Position numbers and translations under genes: made by a program
The notes under the pieces: model-generated
Seen by the model: only the letters and a program-made list of their open reading frames with translations
What the model was told of the DNA's origin: nothing
The model's database searches: none
Source: Notospermus geniculatus
Taxonomy: Eukaryota > Nemertea > Pilidiophora > Heteronemertea > Lineidae
Assembly (NCBI GenBank): GCA_002633025.1
Contig: NMRB01001210.1
Coordinates: 68,751 to 132,750 of the forward strand
Reading direction: 5' to 3'
DNA: 64,000 nt
Shown here: positions 1 through 11,705 of the stretch, piece after piece
Numbering within the stretch: position 1 is the stretch's first letter
Layout of the letters: each line of letters opens with the position of its first letter

Positions 1-250
1 ACTCTCACTCGAACTTGAGATATGATGCCAGACTGGCAATACAAAACCAGTGCACCATATTACTTGAGAGGCACTTGACTTAGTGACAGTTGAGTGACCT
101 CTGTGAATCTAAAAATATGCATCACTCATTAAGTGTGAGTGGTCCCTCAAATTATTGAGGTAACACTCACACTCGTACTTGAGTGTCCCTTGAGCCATAC
201 TTGAGTGACACTCACTTGAGTATGAGTGGAGTGTGAGTGTGAGTGAGCTT
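1..250. repeat. ACTCA/TGAGT-rich degenerate repeat
   Basis: The first 250 bases are an irregular mixture of ACTCA and its complement TGAGT (for example near 150-245), giving many short self-complementary stretches. There is no clean period, so this is a decayed simple repeat rather than a dated satellite. Nothing coding is visible up to base 470. Confidence 0.5.
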
Positions 251-470
251 TCAGAATACGGGCGTATGACAGTTGAGGTATCATAAAAATAAAATGACCA
301 TAATTACTCAGGACTGACCAATCCTGGAGTTATCGAGGGTTCTTAGCAACCGCTCCTTGAGATCAATACCCATAAATTTTGGGCGGTGACATAGAGGAGC
401 ATGTTCAATGAATCCTCAATAAGATGAGTGTCATTTGAAAAACAAAAGAAAATGTTGGAGTACTCGATTA

Positions 471-990
471 CTCATACCATAAAGACATCAAACCCCTAAA
501 GCAACCACTTGGGCACACGCTGGTGCTTGTCCGATGAGTTCCAGTTTTTCTCACCAGATGGCTCTTATCACCCTAATTTCCATGTTAAAATAATATTTCT
601 AATCAAATTTGGGTTGGTGGCCGTAGCATCCAACAATCCACTATCCCCGAGCCCAAATTGGTGAAGAATGACCAATTCATAAAGGTGCCAGGGCAGGATA
701 AACCTGTTGGTTACATCCCTGTACATATGTACAGTAGTCTATCTAAATGTATAGCAGATACCCGAGAGACACATTGTGCGCAAGGGGACTGGCTGCTAAA
801 TGTTCCATATCACAAGAACTACTGAATGGAATCGTATGGAATTTTCACACATCATGGAGAAGACCCATAGCTATCATATATAAAACAATTGGAGAAAGTT
901 TCACTGAAAATTTCTTTGGGTATCACGTTTTTCTCAGAATGTCGGAAACCAAGTGGTTGCTTTAGGGGTTTGATGTCTTTATGCTCATAC
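471..990. mobile_element. MITE-like element with ~35-bp terminal inverted repeats
   Basis: Bases 478-512 (starting CATAAAGACATCAAACCCC) are repeated in inverted orientation ending at 983. Immediately outside both ends is the direct repeat CTCATAC (471-477 and 984-990), which reads as a 7-bp target-site duplication, perhaps 8 bp with one change. The 506-bp interior has no credible ORF. The duplication length suggests an 8-bp-TSD superfamily such as hAT, but the termini do not prove it. Confidence 0.75.
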
Positions 991-2257
991 ATATACATAA
1001 TTATGCACCATCCATTTCTCGCAATCAGCATCAAAAACTACTTCGAACAATAGATATACGAACTCTACTCAATATCAACACAATTCTCGGCTGCTGATAC
1101 ATAAATGTGCACACCTACTTTCCAATAATATCAGGTCAATCACAATACCGAAGTATAATATCCACATCAGTAGTAGGACAACATTCTCCATGCCAAACTT
1201 CATGAATATATCTGTTTGGGTCATTCAAAGATTTAGGAACATAAAATTGGAGGGAGATAACTGAGGGTGTCCTCATTTTTTCCTCGCACAGCCTTTCTGA
1301 ATGTCCAATACATATCACTCCGAGAAAATAATGGACTTCCACTATGCTGGATCCTTCAATGCAACTTTTCCCATTTTAACGGCAATCCTGTATTGCAGCG
1401 AGTACTGGTGATAATCGCCACAGAGCCCATGAAATGCTGACATCACATACTTAGTAATGTAAGGATGTAAAATCGAATGTTTATACTCACAAACTGTACA
1501 GTCTTCAGGTCTTTTCCCATCTCATTCATTTGAATACAGGTAATGTAATGAATCAACGGACCAAAGCATAACACAGGGCTTCCTAATTCAATGAACTGTG
1601 GAATGAAACTCGCAGAATCAAACAACTTTTTTTACACGTCGTTATACCAAATGCGGGAATTGCGACACTTACCCAAGCCAAGGGGAAAACATTTCAACGA
1701 TGTAAACCCCATCATTTCTGAATGCCAATCCGTCAGCCCAAACGGACTTGGAACTGAAGAGGGCTGCCTTCACCAGAGCTACACTGGTCATGGTCCACTA
1801 AAACAGTACACAAGTTCATTCTTCGTAGTAGCTACCAGCAGTCCAGTCGGAAGACATTTCTATCAAGTCAGTGCTCTTTAGAGAAAAGGCACGGGGTTAA
1901 GACTCCCAGTTGCACACCATTTCCCACGGATATGACAACCATGCAGTAGAGTACACATCAGTGGGAAACTGTGCAAGTTTTCCATCTTTTAATGTCCTCC
2001 TCGGCATAGTTTTGCCCCTTCTCCCCTCCACCCTTTTGGTAATGAAGTACTTGTGGAATCTCATTGCACAATTGAGTGAAAGCATGTCAGGTGTAAGACC
2101 GAGAAGCTGTTGTTTGATATGCAGTGAAATTTCTACTACCCGGTAGTAGTAGGCCTACTAGTGTATCAAATGTTTTTAAAAGAACCCCTTCCTTGCAAAT
2201 GCGATTGTCTGGTTTAAAATTAGCCACACACCTCTGATCATCACAGGATATTGACAA
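991..2257. other. gene-free stretch
   Basis: I see no convincing exon, RNA gene or element terminus here. Short ORFs on both strands have no recognisable motif and look like chance. The palindrome GTAGTAGGCCTACTA near 2145-2160 is an instance of the TAGGCCTA motif enriched across the window. Confidence 0.4.
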
Positions 2258-2540
2258 CACGGTGGTGTAGCGGTTCAGGCCTCCGACTAGCGCTCAGGGT
2301 CCCGGGTTCGAATCCCACTGGGCGTGAGACTATGGGCAAGTCTCTTTGCCTCACTGGCCTCTTTCCACCCAGGTGTATAAATGGGTACCGGTTGGAAATG
2401 CTCGAGTTGTAGCACTGAATGAGCAGCTCACCTGAGTTCTACAGAAAGGTTTCAGGATAGACTGGGGTTAAAGTGTAAAGCCGGATGACACCTCTACCGT
2501 TGTTGATATCAGATTATAAACCCAAACTTTAACTTTTAAC
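2258..2540 (+). mobile_element. tRNA-derived SINE, copy 1
   Basis: The 5' part is tRNA-like: an A-box-like stretch TAGCGGTTCAGG (about 2268-2279) and a perfect B box GGTTCGAATCC (about 2304-2314), the internal RNA polymerase III promoter. A tRNA-unrelated body follows, including CCACCCAGGTGTATAAATGG, and the copy ends near a CTTTAACTTTTAAC tail. A second copy in opposite orientation at 50066-50352 shares head, body and tail, which confirms a dispersed SINE. The body resembles the conserved central segment described for MetaSINEs, but that is from memory and needs a search. No clear target-site duplication was found. Confidence 0.85.
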
Positions 2541-2756
2541 ATTTGAAGGCTGAAGGACAAGAGCTTAACTGACTTTAAGTTTTAGGTCAGATTTAATTCA
2601 GATTCAATCAATGATTGGTGACATGTCAGAATTTCAAGAGGCCGATAGGCATGACAGGTTGATAGGCATGACAGGTAAAGGTCATGTCAGGAGGAAAAAC
2701 GTTACAGCAAATACACTCCTCCCATTCTGATTCAACATTTCAGCCCCCCCCCCCCC

Positions 2757-3225
2757 NNNNNNNNNNNNNNNNNNNNNNNNNNNNNNNNNNNNNNNNNNNN
2801 NNNNNNNNNNNNNNNNNNNNNNNNNNNNNNNNNNNNNNNNNNNNNNNNNNNNNNNNNNNNNNNNNNNNNNNNNNNNNNNNNNNNNNNNNNNNNNNNNNNN
2901 NNNNNNNNNNNNNNNNNNNNNNNNNNNNNNNNNNNNNNNNNNNNNNNNNNNNNNNNNNNNNNNNNNNNNNNNNNNNNNNNNNNNNNNNNNNNNNNNNNNN
3001 NNNNNNNNNNNNNNNNNNNNNNNNNNNNNNNNNNNNNNNNNNNNNNNNNNNNNNNNNNNNNNNNNNNNNNNNNNNNNNNNNNNNNNNNNNNNNNNNNNNN
3101 NNNNNNNNNNNNNNNNNNNNNNNNNNNNNNNNNNNNNNNNNNNNNNNNNNNNNNNNNNNNNNNNNNNNNNNNNNNNNNNNNNNNNNNNNNNNNNNNNNNN
3201 NNNNNNNNNNNNNNNNNNNNNNNNN
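2757..3225. other. assembly gap (469 N)
   Basis: An uninterrupted run of N follows a 13-base C homopolymer (2744-2756), a typical place for assembly to fail. Any ORF crossing it is meaningless. Confidence 0.99.
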
Positions 3226-4459
3226 AAGACGTTTCGATTTTCAACAGAAAGTACCGGTATATGTTTTCTGTTTTATTATTATCTATTTGGTTTTACAAAA
3301 GATCGTCAGTCACCGCCAGACTAAGATCGTCAGTCGTCAATGTGTCCCGCGTTGGTAAAAAGCATCCTGAGACTCAGGTCATTTCACTCGGCCATCGCCT
3401 CCCTTTAATATGAAGAGGTGCGACGTAGGAGATCCGTCTGAATGAGCCTGTTTCGAGAGGATGGTAAAAAGTCGCTATCCATTCCCGCTTCCCGGCCGCC
3501 GCTTCCCGCCCGCATCATGTGCATGGAGCAGTGGACAACATTCTGATCAAAACTCAAAAGCAACCCGCGCGCCACGTGTGTTTATGACCCCGTCAATCAT
3601 TCGATTCCATGAATTGTAAATCGTTGGCAGTGACGATTTAATTGTTTGTCTCGTCATGGAACTTGCTGCAAGTTTGATAAGGCCAAAAAATATTATCTGT
3701 TTCTTGTCCAGCAACTCGGCGGAAATTGATGCGAGCATGCAAATTTTTGTTTATTTTCAAATAATTTTTGCTCAGTTTTCTTCATGCATGGGGGAAATAC
3801 TACCAGCAAACTATCTCTCTACATGTTTGAAGCACAAGTTTCATGAAAAATAAACATCATTTCAAGCGACGAAGCATTTCTCTGCATTGTATAGAAGGCG
3901 CTGCGTAAGCAAAGTGGGAAAATTTGAAATTGGTGAAAAAAAATTTCGATGCGAAGGGAAGGGCCTGGGAATGACGCGGGCGCGGACAAGAAACAGATAC
4001 TTTTGTTATTTTTGGCCTAAGACACCTGTAGGTCAACGTACGCTTCATGCATAGAAATACGTTTGAGTCTTCCAAATGTAGATTTTCTCTAAACTGATTT
4101 TTTGTGGATATACCGCCTACAAATCGCCCATCATCGTCTAAACCCAATAGCATTCACTGTACTTGACTCAATATTTCAAACAAAGACACTGGCCTACATA
4201 TTTTCCCGCTCATGCCGGTTACAACCGCTGCTCCCATTACCCAGAACATCCGCTCGTGAATTATGTTTCTATTTACCCACGCTCCTGAGAACCGCATGCG
4301 ATTGGCCATGTTGGTGCGTCTGTTGTCTGCTTCGTGTTTGTCTGCTCGATCGGGGTCACCGTTGCCGTTAGTGGGATTGCACCACTACATTTCTGTTCGT
4401 GCTCTTGTCCGATACGCATTCACCCACCGTTTTGTGTTGGAACGAATACCCAACGAATA
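3226..4459 (+). promoter_or_regulatory. 5' flank of the Fic gene, no feature resolved
   Basis: This stretch precedes the Fic coding region. It includes a GC-rich patch around 3470-3530 (GGCCGCCGC, CCCGCCCGC) that could be promoter-proximal, but no TATA box or start-site signal can be defined. An in-frame ATG at 4334 would add 42 Cys-rich residues with no similarity to a Fic N-terminus; I regard that extension as 5' UTR. Confidence 0.25.
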
Positions 4460-5446
4460 ATGTCTGGAACTGGAGCCGTGTGTAGGCCTATCGATATTTT
4501 GGATTACAACATCTCGGAATATCCCCCGTGGAGGAATGCCACATCCGATTCAACAACTCCAGTCTCTGCCATGATCGATGAAATCGTGCGATACCAGGAA
4601 CAATGGAAAAACATGAAGGATTCGGCCGTCGGCGGGGAGAAATTCAGCAAAACACTCCAAAAAATGACGGATTATTTCGTGTTTAAGATTAACATCGACG
4701 AAGATGTGGGAGTACAAACGATAGAAGAGGTAGAAAATATTCACAGGAAGCATGAGGTAAACGAAAGACTTCGAAAGAAGCCGCGATTAATGAAACGACA
4801 ATTCTCGAAATCTGAGGAGGAGACGATGAACATTTTGAAAGCTTGGAGATACCTAAATGACTTGTATGAAACGTCACTGACAGACCCTGATGTTGCGGGT
4901 ATGTTAGAACTTTCAGACGAATTGAAAAGTGTTCACAAAATTCTTATGACCAATGTGATTGACGGTGGTATAACCCAGCCTGGTGTCTACAGCGATAGAG
5001 AGAGATACGTCATCCATGGTGATGAGAAGTACAAGTACCCCATGTATACAAAGGAAGAGATGGAGAGGAAACTAGAAACTTTGGAATGCCGTGTTAACAG
5101 CCTTTTGGACCACATAAAGTGTATACGAAACCCGTCTGAAAAGTTGAAACAATTGTTCAAATGCGTGGCGTATTTTCTGTACGAGTTTTTAGATTTACAC
5201 CCGTTTGGTGATGGAAATGGTAGACTGGGTAGACTGCTCGGGAGCTATATAATGCGGAGGATAGTTCCCTTCCCGTCTCCCATATTCAACATATACGCCA
5301 CGTCCCGACGAATTGACTACATAAACGCTTTAGTGGCTTGTCGGAAAAGTGAGACGAAACGTCCGTCAGATTTGGCAGCCATGATTGTGGAGTGCAACTG
5401 GGCGAGTTGGAAAAAATTTCTAGATGGATGTAGGCCAACCCCATAA
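4460..5446 (+). CDS. Fic/DOC-domain protein, predicted AMPylase
   Basis: This is a 328-residue single-exon ORF. The Fic core motif is intact at residues 247-258 (HPFGDGNGRLGR), matching HxFx(D/E)GNGRxxR. In this family the His is the catalytic base, and the acidic residue and GNGR loop hold Mg-ATP; the usual reaction is transfer of AMP to a Ser, Thr or Tyr of a target protein. Upstream helices (about 119-165), a PGVYSDRERYVI segment (174-185, the usual PGxxR stretch) and a helix at 198-220 follow normal Fic order. I see no exact (S/T)xxxE(G/N) inhibitory motif, no signal peptide and no transmembrane helix, so unlike endoplasmic FICD it is probably cytosolic. The start at 4460 is chosen because homology-like sequence begins after it; 4334 is an alternative. 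Target unknown. The lack of introns could mean retrocopy or lateral origin. Confidence 0.85.
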   Translation: MSGTGAVCRPIDILDYNISEYPPWRNATSDSTTPVSAMIDEIVRYQEQWKNMKDSAVGGEKFSKTLQKMTDYFVFKINIDEDVGVQTIEEVENIHRKHEVNERLRKKPRLMKRQFSKSEEETMNILKAWRYLNDLYETSLTDPDVAGMLELSDELKSVHKILMTNVIDGGITQPGVYSDRERYVIHGDEKYKYPMYTKEEMERKLETLECRVNSLLDHIKCIRNPSEKLKQLFKCVAYFLYEFLDLHPFGDGNGRLGRLLGSYIMRRIVPFPSPIFNIYATSRRIDYINALVACRKSETKRPSDLAAMIVECNWASWKKFLDGCRPTP

Positions 5447-5812
5447 GACGATGTCGTGGACATACATGTGCATTTCTAGGCCAGCGTGACCATTTTCTGA
5501 ACGATTCCACAACTGGAGAAAACCTGATAACATGCAGATTTGAGCTTCCCCCGAGTGAGATTCAATAGACAGGGCTGTCTTCTGGAACCTTATAGCTATT
5601 CTTTGCAGGAGGGCGGAATACAAAAGCTTAAAGTCGAGTTTTAAGCCCGGAGTAAAATACGGGCCGGTGTAATTTATTCAAGACAGGTCAAGTGACAATG
5701 TGGTAAAATATGTGGTACGTAGATACTGCTGTGTGACCTAATTATTTTGTAGATGCTGTATTTATTATGATAATAATAGTTTTATTTTGCTCATATATCG
5801 GGTGGCCCAAAA
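5447..5812. other. 3' flank of the Fic gene
   Basis: AT-rich sequence lies between the Fic stop and the next element. No canonical AATAAA is seen; AATAATAATAG near 5770 is the nearest A/T-rich candidate. Confidence 0.3.
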
Positions 5813-6645
5813 CAATGACCCCCTAGGGATTTTCCATAAATTTAACACTATGCAAGCTGCACTCTTGATATTTTAGACATGCAAATAAGTCAAAAAAAAT
5901 TTATGCCGGACTGCAACAAATGTCGGTAGGAGCAAAACGTATCGCATTGAAATTAAACACTGCGTATTTCATTAACCACCAAATGAAATTTTCTGAAATT
6001 TTTTCTGCATAAAGAAAGGGGGTTTTCTCTGTTTATTGTACAAATTTCAATATTGTACTTTAAAGGGTTAGAGTGCCAGAGCAAAAAAAGGTATCTGGTA
6101 CCCAAAACTCCAAAACACCTGCAGGTGCAGTGAGAGTGCAATTTTCGGTACCAGATTCTATTTTCAATGTACCAGGAAGTCCTAGATAACACAAGTGAAA
6201 TTTCAGAAAATTTCGTCAGATGGTTATGAAAATATGACGTGTTTAAGTTCGATGTGATCCCCTCATGACATTTATTTCACTCCGGCATCAAATTTTTGGA
6301 CATATAATTTTGATTTTTTTCGTCATGTCAAAACTGTTCAATATTTAGTGCAAAAACTTTTACAATAGATGGATAATATCCGTATATTTGCATGTCTAAA
6401 ATATCAAGTTTTGATTTTTTCGTCATGTCAAAACTGTTCAAAATTTAGTGCTGAAACTTTTACAATAGATGGGTAATATCCGTATATTTGCATGTCTAAA
6501 ATATCAAGTCCAAAGAAGAAAGCATAAAAATTGACAGACAAGGTGGTAAATATCAAGAAGTCAACTTTGCAAGTTCTGGAAGTTGACTTCTAAAATATCA
6601 AGGGCCCAGCTTTATTGAAAAATCCTTAGGGGGGTCATTTTAATG
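5813..6645. mobile_element. inverted-repeat element with ~70-bp arms
   Basis: The left end (AATGACCCCCTAGGGATTTT, from about 5816, on to TTGATATTTTAGA near 5885) is matched in inverted orientation at about 6580-6645. The arms are imperfect. The interior is non-coding and holds a two-unit tandem repeat. No target-site duplication was resolved, so superfamily is unknown. Confidence 0.6.
6311..6509. repeat. two-unit tandem repeat, period ~102 bp
   Basis: The unit beginning GATTTTTTCGTCATGTCAAA and ending CATGTCTAAAATATCAAG occurs at 6311-6407 and again at 6413-6509 with only a few substitutions. It lies inside the inverted-repeat element at 5813-6645 and repeats part of that element's arm (TCTAAAATATCAAG). 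Confidence 0.8.
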
Positions 6646-7452
6646 TCCTTTGGCAACAAATTGACTATAAAGGAGTTAATATATACATGATAAGATATTC
6701 TTTCTATTAGAGTAGGTGTTATGGTCTAACATAACAACGAGCATAGAGAGATTAGCTGTAGGGTAAACACTAGTATCTATATATAGAGGCCAGGCATGCC
6801 AGGAGGATTGCTCTCAGATCCCGGATGACCTCAAATGTCAGACCGTCTTTCATAAGACCCGAGTTTAAGAATGTTGCTAATCTTTCTAGTCGATATGCAG
6901 TTATCAGAGCATACAATCTTCTCTATTGTCACGGGGTGTATTGTATTTCCTACATTCAAGTACAAAGTGTATCTCATCTTCTACTCCAGATTGGCATACT
7001 AGGCAGAGATCCTATCCTCAGGCTTTTGTTGAATCTGCCCGCTTCAATTTGAAGTTTGTGACTGCTACATGTCGTGGGTTGGAAATTAAATGAAATGAGG
7101 AGTTTCTTGTGCTATTGTCTTTTAGGTAGAATGAGGAACCTGCATAACAATCTCTGCCAATAGGGGGCCCTGCAGGCAAGTGGACCATGGTTGCAATGAG
7201 AAATCCTTTTTCCAAGTCAATGATTATTGAATATTTCATCCCTGAATTACTCTGCACGGGAAAATAGCACCGGAAATGTCATTTTATTGGTCCTTAATTC
7301 TATTTTGATGAGTTTTATGAAGAAAATCAACAAAATTTAATTTTAATTGAAAATGCATTGGACGTTGGACCTTTTGTACTGGTGCTGCCATCTGGATTTT
7401 TAGTTTTGCCGGTTCCGCATTGTGTATTTGGTTACCAATGAAGAAATGTGGC
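6646..7452. other. gene-free stretch
   Basis: No exon, RNA gene or element end is recognised. Short ORFs on both strands have no motif. Confidence 0.35.
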
Positions 7453-8125
7453 GCTGAAGGGGTTATTGTCGTCCTGGGTACACATAAAGTGTACCCAGGT
7501 TCGATGTCGTTAAGTGAAATTGTACCCTGGGTCCACTTTCTTGTCACAAACTGTACCCAGGTTCTGATTTAGAGACCTCGGGGCGAGGTTGTTCTCGGTG
7601 AAGTCACTTGATATTGTGCCTGCAGGTTGGCCGTGCAAAAAGCTAAAGAAGAGAAGTTGGAGGAATTTTATTTTTGACCAGCTGGACAGTTTTCAACCTC
7701 GGATGGTTACAGAGAAAGTTAATCAACTCGCCAGGTAGACAAGAAAACGTGTCATTTCCATGTAGGCCTACATGTGCATGTGCCATTGTGCATGGCCATG
7801 ATGGGTTTATTTGATATGGGCAAACACTGCGGGCCTTTGTGTTCCATTGTTTGGGGAGGTGTGAAAAAGGGATTATACATTAGAGGGGCTAGCTCTTCCT
7901 CCTGTCAGTATAATTCCTCCAAGGTCATAGCAACAGGATCCTGGAACCAACATACGCTAATTCACGTATCCAGGAAATCTTGAGAATGAGCTCGTCCCTA
8001 GGTCCCTAAATCAGAACCTGGGTACAGTTTGTAACAAGAAAGTGGACCCAGGGTACAATTTCATTTGACGACATCGAACCTGGGTACACTTTATGTGTAC
8101 CCAGGACGACAATAACCCCTTCAGC
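7453..8125. mobile_element. CCTGGGTA-family foldback element, copy 1
   Basis: This 673-bp element begins GCTGAAGGGGTTATTGTCGT and ends with its exact reverse complement. Each end contains a local hairpin (CCTGGGTACAC, 5-base loop, GTGTACCCAGG) followed by further inverted blocks, so the whole copy folds back. The interior is non-coding. It is a close sibling of the copy at 20822-21481 and shares the GTCGTCCTGGGTA terminal block with three shorter or longer relatives at 25386, 54160 and 54814. Unlike those three, no matching 9-bp direct repeats flank it (AAATGTGGC left, GTTTCTGGG right). Confidence 0.85.
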
Positions 8126-9239
8126 GTTTCTGGGAACCTCAGTGACCCCCTTGTTGTTTATATTGAGAAGGCTAATCTTTCTGAGAAGGCTAAATTATGA
8201 TTTGTTTACACTAGTGTTCACCATCAATAGTATAAAATAACTGAGACCAGCATGTTTGCTTTATGCATTAGTATCAGCAGTCATATTGTGTTGGACTGGG
8301 ATGGTATGCCTCATCCAAGGTGTGACACACCGTCTGTGCTTGATGATAATCATACATGCTTTTTACCTCNACCATTGTGACATCAGTGAGGAACCTCTAT
8401 ATAGGCGTCACATACGTAAATGCACTAGCGCTGCATGCTTTACATGTACATTTAAATGTACTTGATGATGTCAAAATGACACAAATTTTTGTAGTGAAGT
8501 GTGGTAAGATGAATTAAATTTTTCATGAAAATGTACTCCAACATCAACCCCACAAAACTAGACGCACTTGTTTCCCCCATCAAACATAAAACAATCAAGA
8601 ATTTTCCATCCGCAGCGATGAATGGGTCCCACGTTTGTTTGATCATCATCACCCTAATTGGTATCATCTGGAATCAGAAGTGCCAATCGTCATGGAGAGG
8701 AAATTAAGACCATCGTTTGCCGTCTCTGTTGGACGATTCTGGTCTCATTGCATGCTGGGAGTGATTGAGATATCGTAGGCGGCAAATGAAACGTTGCGCT
8801 GCTCCTCGAGACTGATGTTAAAAAGATTATTTTTTAATCTAAATCTCAAAACTCGTCTCGTCCGAACAATCTTCTGGAGCACTTTTCCAATCTCATTCCA
8901 AGTGTATGAGATTCAGATTATTTTAATCCCCTTCTAGGCCCATACTTAAATTAATCTGATGGCACTATTGAACTGGACAGCAAGCAAGTTTGAACTTGGC
9001 AAGTGGTGTTAACAACACTGTTCTTTCGATATGCTTGAGGCTGACTAGCAGATCGGGCATGTCGAGGCAATGATTTCTAGTTAAAATCATGGTATTAAAT
9101 GATTGCTAGGGCCGGGCTGATATTTGATACCCGCATGACGTCTTATTTGACCTATTTACTGAGTCGAGTCGTACCCTCGGCGATTTGAGGCTTGAACTCG
9201 ACTGTACCTCGTGACAAGATGGCGGCGATGATGGCGCCG
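8126..9239. other. gene-free stretch
   Basis: No gene recognised. There is a single ambiguous base at 8370. Confidence 0.35.
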
Positions 9240-9341
9240 TTCGTTCGTACGGACGGATGGACTAATGCACGACAGACCACCACTCAATGACCCCAACCAC
9301 AGCATAAGCCCTGCTGGGCCTTGCGGCCAAGCGGCCTAAAA
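9240..9341 (+). repeat. 3' end of a dispersed repeat (hairpin + CTAAAAA)
   Basis: The segment ends with a hairpin (GGGCCTTGCGGCC) followed by GCGGCCTAAAAA, after a GACGGA/GCACGAC-rich stretch and CAGACCACCACTCA. The same ending occurs at 10806-10911, and a related one at 17420-17520. A 3' hairpin before CTAA would suit a Helitron-type terminus, but a SINE-like or LINE-like 3' end is equally possible. Confidence 0.45.
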
Positions 9342-10209
9342 ACAGAGACAGATTTACAGTGTATCTGTGCCTACCCCCATTGTCACGTCGCGGCTTACTC
9401 CATCAATATTTTGTTAGGGGCATTGGCAAATGGGGGCAATGAAAAATATTACACCGTGTGCACGAAATTCTGCCTGGGATGCTACATCAACAAGTGTCCC
9501 CTTTAACAACCTGATCCAATTATTTTTACATTTAGCTGACCACTGACAATAATTGTTCAAAGATAGGACCATATCCAATATCGATCTGCTATAAGATACT
9601 CAATGCCACTAAAAGCAGCCCAAGTGACACTAAGTGGCTATTCATGTTGTTGGATCGGCTAAAAAGCTATGTTAGAAAGAACCGCCGTCAAGACTCCGGA
9701 CATATTTGCATTTTCATCTTTCATCAAGAGCCAGAAATAATTGTTGGCCTCAGTATAATTCCTCCAAGATGTACACTCAATGCACGAAAAAGATCATGAA
9801 GTTATATTTTTTCCTCAAGTTTACTTACCTTTCCAATGGGTGCCATTTCGAACTTGAGTTTGTTAAGTTCATTTTCCTGACACTGTGACACTTCAAGTGT
9901 CACATCCAAAGGGTAACGGTCTTGTGCACCACAGCAGTTTTTTTTCAAAAATAGTGCCAATGGCACTGTGCCCGCTTGGCTTTAGCACAGTGGTGGAAGG
10001 CAGCCATACATGTATCAGAATCGTACAAGCCATATTTGACAATATCTGCCAACCTCGTAATTTCAGACAAACTTTGACCTCCTCGACCTTGAAAAGTAGG
10101 TCAAATAAAAAACTCGAGCAGCATGTTATATTTCCTTGTTAGATATACCTATAATAAAAAATCGATGAAGTTCCGTTGCTTAGTTCAGGAGAAAAAGCAG
10201 GTTTTGTGA
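9342..10209. other. gene-free stretch
   Basis: No gene recognised; short ORFs lack motifs. Confidence 0.3.
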
Positions 10210-10911
10210 GTTTGGCTTAGGCCTCCTGGTTGCAAAGTCAAGAATTAGATTTCACCGAAATTTCATCAGGAAGTCACTACAACCTAGAGATAAATACCTA
10301 CAAAGTTTCAAAGCAATAGCTTGAACGATTATCAAAATATAGCCCTTTTAAGTTTTTCACAAAACGCCCCCTACCTACCAAAACAGGAATCACATCGCGC
10401 CCAAAATCGAACTTGACCTAGATTTTGTGATCATACACACTTGTATGCAATATGAAAATGATCCCACAAAAACTGAAGGCGCTATCCATCTGACAAGGAA
10501 AAAATTGATATTTTCATTTTGGCCCCCTAGTGGCAAAGTCAAGAATCAAACTGTGCCAAAATTTCGTGTGCAAGTCACCGCAGACTAGAGGTTCATACAC
10601 ACAAAGTTTCATCACGATAGCTCAAGCCATTCTCAAAATACAGGCCTTTGAATTTTTTCACAAAACGCCCCCTACTGGCCAAAGTAGAAATCGCATCGCA
10701 CCCAAAATCGAACTTGACCTAGATTTTGTGGTCATACACACTCATATGCAATATGAAAATGATCTGTCAAAAACTGAAGGCGCTATCCATCTGACAAGGG
10801 AAAAGTTTACGGACGCACGCACGCACGCACGCACGCACGACAGACCACCACTAAAGGCGCCAAGCACAGCATAAGCCCTTTTGGCCTATGGGCCAAGCGG
10901 GCTAAAAACGT
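10210..10911 (+). repeat. two ~300-bp tandem units plus hairpin-CTAAAAA terminus
   Basis: Two diverged units with a period of about 301 bp (10210-10510 and 10511-10808) share CACAAAACGCCCCCTAC, AAAATCGAACTTGACCTAGA and GAAGGCGCTATCCATCTGAC. They lead into a (GCAC)n/(ACGC)n microsatellite and an end with a TTGGCC/GGCCAA hairpin before GCGGGCTAAAAA. The whole looks like a dispersed non-autonomous element with an internally duplicated body. Confidence 0.65.
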
Positions 10912-10943
10912 ATTCTACCCGTATTGGCTCATTGAAACTCCGT

Positions 10944-11705
10944 CCAAAGGGGCTGGAAGGTGAAAAATCAAAAAGTCCAGTTCTGCGCCCGTAAGTCATA
11001 CAGACTTCAAACTTGCAGGGATGATACATCATAGGGTGGAGACATCACTTTTGGGTAACATGGAATAATTGCATGGCCATGACCTAATTAAATTAAACAA
11101 TGGATTTTTCAGCTGCACAAAAATCAAGTGAAAATGATGTTATATTTTGGCAAGAATGGGTAGGTAGTTTAAGCAGGGGCTTATCTTTGGATTAAAACCC
11201 TAAAATAAAATAAAAATATTTTGTTTTAATGAAAAAAGGACTTTGAAGAAGACACCAATCTGGGTGTAAATCATGGAGAGAAGACCCAAATATTCTTGCC
11301 ATAATCAGCACACCATAACACTGACATAACACTTCACAGAATGTGGTCAGGCCTAGGAAAAGGGACAGATCCATTCAATTGTTAGTCAATTTTATCATGA
11401 GTGGCCTGTGACCAGAGGTGTTGGCAATCAAGGCTATTGTCACCTTTTCATTCATTGATTCACTAGGCTGGTCTCACCTGGTCTGAAAGGAAAGATTACG
11501 CAATCCACCCCCATGGATGGTCAATAAAGCCCTATTCCCAAACTATTGAACTCGTCATCATAAGGTCAAGTCAGAAATGGATAAGCCTGGGTCACTGGAG
11601 TGTTTTATTGTTCATTTTTGTTATGGACATTCCAACCATTACTCATATCCCCTCTTACAGGCGCAGAACTGGACTTTTTGATTTTTCACCTTCCAGCCCC
11701 TTTGG
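10944..11705. mobile_element. inverted-repeat element with 46-bp termini
   Basis: Bases 10944-10989 (CCAAAGGGGCTGGAAGGTGA at the outside) reappear exactly inverted at 11660-11705. No TSD or coding content was resolved. It could be a MITE or an ancient inverted duplication. Confidence 0.6.

Noticed and set aside
2684-3358. Long ORFs on both strands across 2684-3358
   Set aside because: They exist only because the 469-base N gap cannot contain stop codons.
10210-10911. CRISPR-like spaced repeats among the short repeats of the window
   Set aside because: Repeat units are long, diverged and tandem, without uniform spacers, and the genome is clearly eukaryotic.
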